From: Pseudonocardia sp. CNS-004
GTDB lineage: Bacteria > Actinomycetota > Actinomycetes > Mycobacteriales > Pseudonocardiaceae
NCBI GenBank assembly: GCA_001942185.1
Contig: MKJV01000074.1
Coordinates: 46,042-110,041 of the forward strand
Length of the DNA stretch: 64,000 nt
Direction of reading: 5' to 3'
Under the pieces are notes generated by a model. It saw only the letters and a program-made list of their open reading frames with translations, made no database searches and was not told the origin of the DNA. The number at the start of each line of letters is the position of its first letter. Position 1 is the first letter of the stretch. A program made the position numbers and the translations under genes. Positions 10,870-19,651 of the stretch are shown piece by piece.

Positions 10870-12048
10870 TTGCGCAGGATCCTGCTCGCACTGGCCACCG
10901 TGCTGGTCGGGTTGCTGGGTGTGGTGACGATCGCCACCGCCGACTCATCCGGACGGGTGACGGAGGCCGCGGTGCCGCCGGTGCTCGAACCACCGGCCGC
11001 GCTCGCCTACTCGCCCGGGGCGGACGCCGCGGGCGTCGACCCGCGGACGTCGGCCACGGTGTCGGTCATCGACGGCACGCTCGACGGCGTCACGCTGACC
11101 GCGCCCGACGGCACGGCCGTCGCGGGTGAGCCGAACGCGGAGCGCACCGAGTGGAGCAGCATCGCGGAGCTCGCCTACGGCACCACCTACCGGTGGGGTG
11201 GCAGCGCCACCGGCCGCGACGGTGCGGTCGTGCCGGTGCAGGGCTCGTTCACCACGGTCAACCCGAAGAAGACCGTGCGCGGCACGATCAACATCGGCGA
11301 CGGCCGCACCGTCGGTGTCGGCGCGCCCATCCGGATCCAGTTCAACGACCACGTCGACGACCGCGCCGCCGCGGAGCGGGCGCTCTCGGTCGAGACGTCG
11401 GTGCCCGTCGAGGGCTCGTGGGGCTGGCTGCCCGACGAGGGCGGCGGGTCGCGCGTCGACTGGCGCCCGCGCGAGTACTGGCCCGCCCACACGGAGGTCA
11501 CGGTCACGGCCGACCTGTTCGGTGTGCCCTACGGCGACGGCAAGTACGGCGCCACCGACGTCACCAGCACGTTCGAGATCGGGCGGTCGCAGATCGTCAA
11601 GGCCGACGCCTCCAGCCACCGCGTGGTGGTCATCCGCGACGGCAAGCAGGTGTTCGACTTCCCGGCCAGCTACGGGCTCGACTCCGACCCCCGCCGCAAC
11701 ACCCGCACCGGGGTCCACGTCGTCACCGAGAAGTTCCCCGAGCGGCGGATGGTGAGCGAGACCTTCGACTACGACGTGAACATGAAGTGGGCCGTGCGGA
11801 TCAGCAACAACGGCGAGTTCCTGCACGCCCAGCCCGCCACGGTGGGCGCCCAGGGCTCGTCGAACGTCAGCCACGGCTGCATCAACCTGTCCACCGACAA
11901 CGCCAAGGCCTACTACGACTCCGCGATGTACGGCGATCCCGTCGAGGTCACCGGCACCAACGTCCAGCTGTCCCCCCGCGACGGCGACATCTGGGACTGG
12001 ACCCTGTCCTGGGAGGACTGGAAGGGCCTGTCGGCGCTCGGGAGCTGA
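10870..12048 (+). CDS. L,D-transpeptidase (YkuD domain, LprQ/LdtMt5-like)
   Basis: About 392 aa from a TTG preceded by AAGGGGGAC; upstream GTGs at 10822/10825 are alternatives. An N-terminal signal segment (LRRILLALATVLVGLLGVVTIATA) is followed by two Ig-like regions and the YkuD domain, with the catalytic motif SHGCINLS (His335, Cys337). It forms 3-3 cross-links in peptidoglycan outside the membrane. Position after murB matches Rv0482-Rv0483. Mycobacterial LprQ is a lipoprotein, but no lipobox cysteine is visible here (ATADSS), so it may be secreted or anchored by its uncleaved helix. Confidence 0.88.
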   Translation: MRRILLALATVLVGLLGVVTIATADSSGRVTEAAVPPVLEPPAALAYSPGADAAGVDPRTSATVSVIDGTLDGVTLTAPDGTAVAGEPNAERTEWSSIAELAYGTTYRWGGSATGRDGAVVPVQGSFTTVNPKKTVRGTINIGDGRTVGVGAPIRIQFNDHVDDRAAAERALSVETSVPVEGSWGWLPDEGGGSRVDWRPREYWPAHTEVTVTADLFGVPYGDGKYGATDVTSTFEIGRSQIVKADASSHRVVVIRDGKQVFDFPASYGLDSDPRRNTRTGVHVVTEKFPERRMVSETFDYDVNMKWAVRISNNGEFLHAQPATVGAQGSSNVSHGCINLSTDNAKAYYDSAMYGDPVEVTGTNVQLSPRDGDIWDWTLSWEDWKGLSALGS

Positions 12049-12049
12049 G

Positions 12050-12956
12050 CTAGGCCCGGAGCACCGCCGCCGCGTCGCGGACCGTGGTGCGGATGCGGTA
12101 GAGGCTCGTGCTCGCCACGACGTACGCGGTGCGGCCGTCGGCGCCACCGAAGCAGAGGTTCGCGATCTTCTCGGGCACCGGGATCCGCAGCAGCGGGGCG
12201 CCTGCGGGGTCGAAGACCTGCACGGAGTCGTGGCTGGACGTCCACACGTTGCCGTGCTCGTCCACCCGGAAGCCGTCGGGCACCCCGGGGTCCACCACCG
12301 CGAACTCGCGGCCGTTCTTGCAGAGCCTGCCGTCGAACACGTCGTAGACGTGGATGGAGTGCCCGCCCGGCCGGCCCGGGTCGCGTTCGCCGGTGGGCGA
12401 GGACAGGCCGGAGTCGGCGACGTACAGGCAGTGACTCGTCGGGGGAGAAGGCCAGGCCGTTGGGCATCTCGACGTCGATCACGGCGGGGACGACCGAACC
12501 GTCGCGCGGGTCGAAGCGGAAGACGTAGTGGTCGCGGTACTCGAGCTCGCCGGGGTGGCCCTCGGTGGGCTTCACGATCCCGTACGAGGGGTCGGTGAAC
12601 CAGATCGTGCCGTCGCTCTTCACGACCACGTCGTTGGGCGAGTTGAGCCGCGCACCGGCCCACCGGTCGACGACGTTCTCCACGGCGCCGTCGCGGTCGC
12701 GCTCCACCCGCCGCCTTCCGTGCGAGCACTGGACGACCGAGCCGTCCAGGTCGAGCGTGCGGCCGTTGGTGAACTCGACGTCCTCCTGGTAGACGGAGAG
12801 CTCGCCGGTGGTCTCGGAGAACTGCAGGATGCGGTTGTTCGGGATGTCGCTGTAGCGCACGGTGCGGTCGGCGGCGATCCAGACCGGGCCTTCAGCCCAG
12901 ATCGAGCCGGTGGCCACCTTCTCCAGCGTCGCGCCGGGTTCGAGCAGGTCGGTCAC
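12050..12956 (-). CDS. SMP-30/gluconolactonase-family protein, frameshifted
   Basis: About 300 aa beta-propeller of the SMP-30/LRE family (sugar lactone hydrolysis). First part: TDLLEPGATLEKVATGSIWA, GPVWIAADRTVRYSDIPNNR, LNSPNDVVVKSDGTIWFTDP, PNGLAFSPDES. A frame break near 12432 leads into the second part (VYDVFDGRLCKNGREFAVVD, VPDGFRVDEHGNVW, ICFGG-type blade). Metal ligands expected of the family (Glu in EGPVW, Asn in NSPND) are present. GTG start 12956 overlaps the MFS stop (GTGA) with GGAGG upstream, so the two are translationally coupled. It ends one base past the convergent transpeptidase stop. Confidence 0.78.
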
Positions 12957-14252
12957 TTCGACACCTCCGGGGTCGCGGTCGTCACGGTTTCGGTCATCCG
13001 GGCCAGCGGCAGCAGCCCGAGCAGGCAGATCGCGGCGAGCACGATGTAGTGCACGGTGAACCGCCCGCGTCGATGATGAGGCCCGACACCCAGGCGGCGA
13101 GCACGCCGGACACACCGAGCGCCACGCCGATCATGATTCCCATCGCGGTGCCCGCCGCGCGCGGCACGGAGTCGATGAGCAGGGCGTACACCACCGGGAA
13201 CGGGGCGTTGCGGAACAGACCCCACGCGAGCAGCACGATCCAGGCGCTCGCCGGCTGGTGATGAAGATCATCAACAGGAGGGTGGCGGACCAGCCGAGCA
13301 CCAGGAACCGGATCGCGAACTTGCGTCCGGCGTGGTCGGACCACGCACCCCAGACCACCTGCCCGATCCACCCGGTCAGCCCCGAGACACCGGAGAGCAG
13401 CGCGGCAGTGGCCAGGCTCATCCCCGCGTCCACCATCTGCACGGTCAGGAACGTGACCGCGCCGGCCTCCGCCCACAGGAACAGGAAGATCAGCACGACC
13501 GACCAGCGGACGTTCGCACTGGCCAGCGCCTCCCTCACCGGGGCGAGGCCGATGCCGGTCGGGCGGGTCGACAGCTCGGGCAACGGCCGCGTCAACCCGT
13601 GCGCGTCGATCCAGTCGTAGACCCGCTGCTGGTTGCGGCGGGTCCCGATGAACGCCTGCGCCGCGATGATCACCAGGCCGAGCAGCGGGATCAGCAGGAA
13701 CGCCTCCCGCCAGCCCGCGACGCCGAGCACGGCCGCGATCAGCGCGCCGGTGAGGAACTGGCCGAGCGGGAAGCCGGTGTGGTGCACGCCCACCGCGAAG
13801 CCGCGGTACTCCTTGGGCCACCACTCGCTCACCAGCGCCACGTTCACCGGCTCCGAGCCGCCGCGGCTGATGCCCATCGGGATGCGCAGCAGCAGGAACG
13901 CCGCGAAGCTCCCGGCCAGCCCGAACGTCAGGGCCCCGCCGAGGATCCCGATGAGCATCGCGACGTTCCAGGTCCAGGTGCGCCGGTACCCGGTGCCGAT
14001 GCGGTCGGAGAGCCAGCCGAACAGCAGAGCTCCGACGATCAGCCCGGCGAAGAAGACCGAGTTCACGAGGCCGGCCTGCTCGTTGTTCAGCTCGAACTCG
14101 TCCTGGATCGCCGGCAGGACGGCGGGCAGGATGCCGCCGTCCACCGCCGTCATGAGGATGGCGCCGGTGGTGACGGCCAACGTGGCCCAGGACAACGGGT
14201 GTGCACGGGGCACCCAGGACCGGCCGGGCGTGACAGGCGGGCTCTCGGACAT
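12953..14252 (-). CDS. MFS transporter, two frameshifts
   Basis: About 430 aa with the 12-helix MFS pattern. It starts MSESPPVTPGRSWVPRAHPL; MFS motif A appears as FGWLSDRIGTGYRR. Breaks near 13260 and 13070, each one lost base, carry the reading through AWIVLLAWGLFRNAPFPVVY and then RFTVHYIVLAAICLLG to the end MTETVTTATPEVSK. The GTGA overlap with the SMP-30 gene suggests a carrier/lactonase pair for uptake and ring-opening of a sugar acid or lactone (inference). The pair interrupts the Rv0483-Rv0484c neighbourhood. Confidence 0.78.
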
Positions 14253-14331
14253 GGCGACCTCGGTGGCGCTTCGGGGGAGCAGGGGAGCGTGGTGATCCTC
14301 CGCCCGAGATCATCCGGCCGTCAACCACTCA

Positions 14332-15067
14332 TCAGATGTTTCGGTGGGCGCGGGTGGCGCTCGCCTGCTCCCTCGGCTTCAGCACGATCTGGTCCAGGTT
14401 CACGTGCGACGGCCGGGTGGCGGTGAACGCGATCACGTCGGCCACGTCGCCCGGGGTGAGCGGGGTGAGCCCGCGGTAGACGCCCGCCGCCCGCTCCTCG
14501 TCGCCCGCGAAGCGACCAGCGAGAACTCGGTCTCCACCATGCCCGGCAGGATCTCCGTGAGCCGCACCGGCTGCCCGAGCAGCTCGCCGCGCAGCGTCCG
14601 GTGCAACACCGACTGCGCGTGCTTCGCCCCCGTGTACCCCGCGCCGTTGTCGTAGACTCGACCGCCGCGATCGACGTGACGGTGATGATGTGCCCGTCCC
14701 CGGACGCGATGAGCGCCGGCAGCAGGGCCTTCGTGACGCGCAGCGTACCCATCACGTTGGCCTCGAACATCCAGCGCCACGCGTCCTCGTCGGCCTCGGA
14801 AACCGGCTCCAGACCTTTCGCGCCACCGGCGTTGTTGACCAGCAGCCGGCAGTCCGGGACGGCCGCGGCGAACGCCGCCACCGACTCGCCGTCCGTGACG
14901 TCCAGGCGCACCGCGGTGCCGTCGATCTCGGCGGCGATCTCGGCGCAGCGGTCGACCCGGCGCGCCCCCAGTACGACGTGGAAGCCGGCCCCGGCCAGCG
15001 CGCGGGCGGTGGCGGCCCCGATGCCGGAGCTGGCGCCGGTGACGACGGCGGTAGGTCGATCGCTCAT
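14332..15067 (-). CDS. Short-chain dehydrogenase/reductase (Rv0484c-like), two frameshifts
   Basis: About 245 aa. Classical SDR: NAD(P)-binding TAVVTGASSGIGAATARAL, VNNAGGAKG, and catalytic YTGAKHA (Tyr-x3-Lys). One-base losses near 14650 and 14512 split it into three frames; the last frame (RFAGDEERAAGVYRGLTPLT) continues to the real end ATRAHRNI at 14332. It resembles the ydfG/YMR226C-type serine/3-hydroxy-acid dehydrogenases. The ATG at 15067 is preceded by TAGGGT (15075-15080, complement) at seven bases, a leaderless-type -10. Substrate unknown. Confidence 0.8.
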
Positions 15068-15097
15068 ACCCGGAACCCTAAGCGGCGCCCGAGACCA

Positions 15098-15224
15098 CGA
15101 CTCGCCTGCACCGACGCAGCGACTCGCGTGCACCCGTGGCGCGACTCGCGGATGGAAGGCCTCACCCATGCGCGAGTCGGGGTCTGGGTGCACGCGAGTC
15201 GGGGGCTCGGTGCGTCCGAGTCGG
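15098..15224. repeat. RE1 composite palindromic repeat, copy a
   Basis: Three CGACTCG motifs spaced about 24 bases apart, a central 20-base spacer, then three CGAGTCG motifs. Flanking TGCACC/GGTGCA blocks are also mirrored (GCGTGCACCC against GGGTGCACGC), so the whole stretch can fold as one long imperfect hairpin. It lies directly after the DUF2530 stop (15226) and before the SDR start. Related copies occur at 34422-34510 and 49834-49967. Confidence 0.8.
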
Positions 15225-15225
15225 G

Positions 15226-15477
15226 CTACTCCAGGCCCTGCTGGGCCGTGCGGGAGCCACGGCGGGCCGCGGCCCGCTGCCAGGCGAAGATGGCGTAGCC
15301 CAGGCCGCCGAGGAACACGCCCGCGAGGCAGGCCGTGAACCAGATGTCGAGCGGGCGCACCCCGATGAGCGCGGCGACGAGGAGCGCGACGGCTGCCACC
15401 AGCCAGAGCACGCTGCCCACGACCGCGACGGTCGCCGGGCGGGAGAGCCGGGGCGACAGTGGCGGGGGCGAGATCAC
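15226..15477 (-). CDS. DUF2530 family membrane protein
   Basis: 83 aa. Two hydrophobic helices (ATVAVVGSVLWLVAAVALLV and FTACLAGVFLGGLGYAIFAW) with a positively charged tail QRAAARRGSR. This is the DUF2530 pattern of small actinobacterial two-helix membrane proteins, function unknown. GTG start; TAGGAT lies exactly six bases upstream on the coding strand (15484-15489, complement), indicating a leaderless mRNA. It is divergent from the NCS2 permease, sharing a 53-bp intergenic region that holds both -10 hexamers. Confidence 0.75.
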   Translation of the reverse strand: MISPPPLSPRLSRPATVAVVGSVLWLVAAVALLVAALIGVRPLDIWFTACLAGVFLGGLGYAIFAWQRAAARRGSRTAQQGLE

Positions 15478-15530
15478 ACCGGAATCCTACGGTGGGTGCG
15501 GCAGATGCCCGGCGCCCTTACTCTGCGCGC

Positions 15531-16969
<1,439 letters not shown>

Positions 16970-16977
16970 GCCCGGGG

Positions 16978-17009
16978 TTGCGCGATGAGGAGAGGCTAGG
17001 CTAACCTCA
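16978..17009 (+). promoter_or_regulatory. IdeR/DtxR-type iron box overlapping a promoter
   Basis: AGAGGCTAGGCTAACCTCA at 16991-17009 matches the consensus TTAGGTTAGGCTAACCTAA at 15 of 19 positions. A promoter fits on top of it: TTGCGC (16978-16983), 18-base spacer, TAACCT (17002-17007). IdeR with Fe(II) would block it. No iron-related gene follows within the usual distance; the next feature on this strand is a hairpin. Confidence 0.6.
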
Positions 17010-17092
17010 GCTCGTCGCTTCGTGGTGGGAGCGGCGCGTCAGTTCGGGAAACCCGTGAGGCCCCGGCCAGCAGGCCGGGCCCTCACGGGCGT
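17008..17092 (+). ncRNA. Candidate short iron-controlled transcript ending in a hairpin
   Basis: Hypothetical unit running from just after the promoter/iron box to the hairpin at 17052-17089. No convincing ORF: a 29-codon GTG frame exists but runs through the hairpin. It could be a small RNA, or the leftover control region of a lost gene. Proposed only from the arrangement promoter, iron box, about 80 nt, hairpin. Confidence 0.25.
17052..17089. terminator. Strong hairpin between convergent genes
   Basis: Sixteen pairs with one C-C mismatch and an AGCA loop: CCCGTGAGG-C-CCCGGCC against GGCCGGG-C-CCTCACGGG. It sits between the permease end (16969) and the thioesterase end (17139), which converge, and can act in both directions. 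Confidence 0.7.
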
Positions 17093-17138
17093 TGGGGACC
17101 GGTCGTACACGTGACGGCGGGTGTCATGCCGTCGAGCG

Positions 17139-17618
17139 TCACACCATCGCGACCGCGCCGGCAGGCGGCACCCGGTGGCCCAGCGCCTTCTGCTGCTGCA
17201 GGAGGGCCGACTTGGGGTCCAGCCGTCGGGTGGTGAACCGTTCGAGGCTCACCACGTAGAACCCCAGCACCCCGGACGCGACCAGTTCCACATCGTCGCG
17301 GGCGTCGACCTGCCATTCGCTGTATCTGCCGTCGACGAGCACGCATCGGGCCTCGACAGTCAGTGTCGCCCCGGCCGGAACCGGCGCGACGTGGGTGAGC
17401 TCAAAACGGGTCCCCAAGGAGCATTCGTCGGGTCGGGTGTATTTGCTGATGGCGAGCATGGCCGGCCATTCGCACACTCCGAGGAGCCAACCGCTCGCCA
17501 TCACCTGCGGCTTGTGGATGAACTCGGGCACGCCGGGGAGCAGTCGCTGCACCATGTTCTCCTGGCCGACCCGGTACGTGACGGTCTGCGTCGTGCCGAC
17601 CGTGAGCAGTGCGTTCAC
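17139..17618 (-). CDS. Hotdog thioesterase, fluoroacetyl-CoA thioesterase (FlK)-like
   Basis: 159 aa, single hotdog domain. The spacing resembles FlK: a conserved small/hydroxyl residue in HKPQVMASGW, the acidic residue in GVCEWPAM, and the His in FELTHVAPVPAGATL correspond to the Thr/Glu/His triad region. The family hydrolyses acyl-CoA thioesters; fluoroacetyl-CoA specificity should not be assumed. The GTG start overlaps the TGA of an open upstream frame (GTGA). Codon use is visibly less G/C-rich at third positions than in neighbouring genes, which may indicate transfer. Alternative: a generic 4HBT-like thioesterase. Confidence 0.65.
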   Translation of the reverse strand: MNALLTVGTTQTVTYRVGQENMVQRLLPGVPEFIHKPQVMASGWLLGVCEWPAMLAISKYTRPDECSLGTRFELTHVAPVPAGATLTVEARCVLVDGRYSEWQVDARDDVELVASGVLGFYVVSLERFTTRRLDPKSALLQQQKALGHRVPPAGAVAMV

Positions 17619-18140
17619 CAGCGGGTCCCGTCGATCGCGAGGTGGTCGTCGTCATGCGAGGGTCGGTCGACGCAGATCCATTCCTGGTCGGAGATGGGGC
17701 GCAGGGCGTCGCCACAGATCGTCGCGCCGTCGCTGTCGTTCAATTCGAGATGCACTTTCTCTCCGCGCTGGTCGGTCGTCGGCCCCAGATGCCGACAGAT
17801 CGGTGTGGGTGTGGATTCGCTGATGTCCCGGGATCGCCGGGAGAACGCCTTCTCGGGTTCGCGGTGCCCAGTGTGCAGGACCGATTCAGATGCGGTTCCC
17901 GGTATCCGCTCACCCCATTCGGGAGGAGGGTCTCCACCGTCCGAGAGGCCATGATGATCATGGGTTGGCCGGTGCCGGGGCTCGCCTAACCCGGACGATC
18001 AGACGTCTCGCAAGCGATCGATCAGGTAGAGGTCGAGGAGTCGTACGCGGCACACCCCGGGCCGGGCAATGGGTCCAATTCACCCGTGCGGGCCACCTCG
18101 ATCGGGTCAGGAGGCCGGTGCGGGTCGTGGACGCCGCCCG
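17619..18140. other. 522-bp stretch without a confident gene
   Basis: On the minus strand a frame of about 120 codons without stop ends ...DHLAIDGTRW and its TGA overlaps the thioesterase GTG. It has features of coding sequence (for example VHLELNDSDGATICGDAL) but no ATG/GTG upstream of a late GTG. A 73-codon ATG frame (17740-17961, minus) overlaps it in another frame. One gene with a lost base between these frames would explain both. Base composition is lower in G+C than its surroundings. I recognise no family. Confidence 0.4.
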
Positions 18141-18737
18141 CTACCGCGCGCCGGCCGCCACGGGTTCGCCCTCGATCGTCTCGTCGTCGGGCTCGGTGGG
18201 ACGGTCGCTCGCGAGCGCCGGGCGCCTGTTCGCCGGGGAGACCGGCCGCAGGCCGCGCCAGAGCGACGCCGCGGCGGGGCGGGAGATCCGGTGGGCGGCA
18301 GGCCGCTGCAGCCGCCCGGAGGCGATGAGCGCGGACACGATCCGGTGCAGCGCGCCGGCGTAGGCGCGTACGTCCTGCGGGAGCCGTTCGGGGGCGTAGG
18401 CGAGCACGGCCGCGGCCTCCCCGCGCGCGTCGCCCGTGGACCAGCGCCGCACGTGCGGCAGCGCCACCACCGCCCCGAAGTGCCCGGCCGGTACCGGCGG
18501 GGCGGGGACGCCCGGGGCCGTCCCGCCGAGCACGAGCACCGGCCGGTGGCCGGACGCGCCGCGGGCGAGGAAGGCGGCTTGCCACAGCGACTGCGCGTCG
18601 GACCGGCACACCAGCACGTCGGCCGCCGCCCCGGGTACGAGAAGCCCGCCGTCGACGGCGTGCAGGGCCGCCGCGAGCGTGCTGGTGCCGCTCCCGCGGG
18701 TGACACCGCTGATCACCGGACGGCGGACGTGGGTCAT
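18141..18737 (-). CDS. Hypothetical protein with degenerate P-loop, partner of a TcpC-like gene
   Basis: 198 aa. The N-terminus PVISGVTRGSGTSTLAAALH looks like the Walker A region of SIMIBI ATPases (GVTRGSGTST) but lacks the lysine. A central ADVLVCRSDAQSLWQAAFLA and VLVLGGTAPGVP follow the alpha/beta alternation of that fold. No membrane segment is visible. ATG overlaps the upstream stop (ATGA at 18734-18737), so the two genes are translationally coupled. I have a weak recollection of such proteins near actinobacterial conjugation-like clusters; function unknown. Confidence 0.55.
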   Translation of the reverse strand: MTHVRRPVISGVTRGSGTSTLAAALHAVDGGLLVPGAAADVLVCRSDAQSLWQAAFLARGASGHRPVLVLGGTAPGVPAPPVPAGHFGAVVALPHVRRWSTGDARGEAAAVLAYAPERLPQDVRAYAGALHRIVSALIASGRLQRPAAHRISRPAAASLWRGLRPVSPANRRPALASDRPTEPDDETIEGEPVAAGAR

Positions 18738-19510
18738 CGGGCACCCCCGAAGACCTCGGCGAGCGGATCGTCATCGGCGAGGGCGTGCTCGGCGGCTCGC
18801 GCAGGCGGCGGGGCGGGCGGTGGGGGTGGGTCCTCGCCGAGGGTCTCCTCCCACGCGTCGACGACCAGGCGCCCGTCCTCACACACCACCGGAACGGACA
18901 GCCGCACCCAGCGGGACGCCTGGCCGCGCCACCCGCGGCCCGTGGGGGCCGGCGCCACCGCGGGGACCCCCACCACGACCTGCTCCGCGTCCCGGGCGGT
19001 GCTCCGGGGATCGTGCCCGCCGACCGCGCGGTACGGGGTGACCCGGACCCGGACGTCGACGAGCACCCGGCCGTCGCCGTCGGGGCGTACGAGACCCGGG
19101 AGCGCGAAGTCGGCGCGTTGCCTGCCCTCGCCGTTCCAGCCGATGCGCGCCGGGTCGCCACCGGGGACAGCCAGGTAGTCGTGCAGCACCCGGCCGCGGC
19201 GGCCCGGGTCCTCCTCGTCCCACGACAGGTAGTCGACCGCGAACGCACCGGCCAGCGCGGCCGCCTCGGCCGGGTCGGGCGTGGGCGGCGGGCGGCGCGC
19301 CGGTACGGCGGGGAACCCGCGGGGATCGGTGGGCGGGTCGGCGACGTGCGGCGCCGCCCAGCCGGCGGGTGCGCTCGGCGGCCAGGCCGGAGCGGTCCAC
19401 GTGGCGCCGGGATGGGCCGGAGGCATCCCGGGGGGCGGCTCACCCGCCGGTCCGGCGGGCGCAGGCTCCGGGGTGCGGCCGAAGAGCCGGAACCGGGCCA
19501 CGGCCTTCAC
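18734..19510 (-). CDS. TcpC/VirB8-like conjugation-associated protein
   Basis: 258 aa from GTG 19510 (VKAVARFRLFGRTPEPAPA); GTG 19582 would add 24 residues. A Pro/Ala-rich linker (about 20-75) leads to a domain beginning EAAALAGAFAVDYLSWDEED, with later strands GRVLVDVRVRVTPYRAVGG and ASRWVRLSVPVVCEDG. This layout resembles the NTF2-like TcpC domain of Gram-positive conjugation systems. There is no membrane helix, unlike classical TcpC, so a soluble accessory form is possible. Only the coupled downstream gene accompanies it; no VirB4, VirD4 or relaxase is seen. Confidence 0.45.
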   Translation of the reverse strand: MKAVARFRLFGRTPEPAPAGPAGEPPPGMPPAHPGATWTAPAWPPSAPAGWAAPHVADPPTDPRGFPAVPARRPPPTPDPAEAAALAGAFAVDYLSWDEEDPGRRGRVLHDYLAVPGGDPARIGWNGEGRQRADFALPGLVRPDGDGRVLVDVRVRVTPYRAVGGHDPRSTARDAEQVVVGVPAVAPAPTGRGWRGQASRWVRLSVPVVCEDGRLVVDAWEETLGEDPPPPPAPPPARAAEHALADDDPLAEVFGGAR

Positions 19511-19651
19511 CGGCCGGTCGCAGCGGTGGAACGGCCGGGACGCTCGGGATCGGACATGGTTCCCCCATCGGTCGGCGCCCACCGACGGTAGAAGGACCGG
19601 AAACCCCCGCGGGCCGGAAACGGGGAAGACGTTTGCGACTGTGAACGCCGC

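Noticed and set aside
15481..15530. Purine riboswitch before the NCS2 permease
   Set aside because: The upstream gap is too short and a leaderless start is likely.
16978..17009. Iron box as a regulator of the NCS2 permease
   Set aside because: It lies after the permease stop codon and points away from it.
18141..19510. Part of an integrative conjugative element
   Set aside because: No integrase, relaxase, ATPases, att site or tRNA was found nearby, so an element cannot be called.
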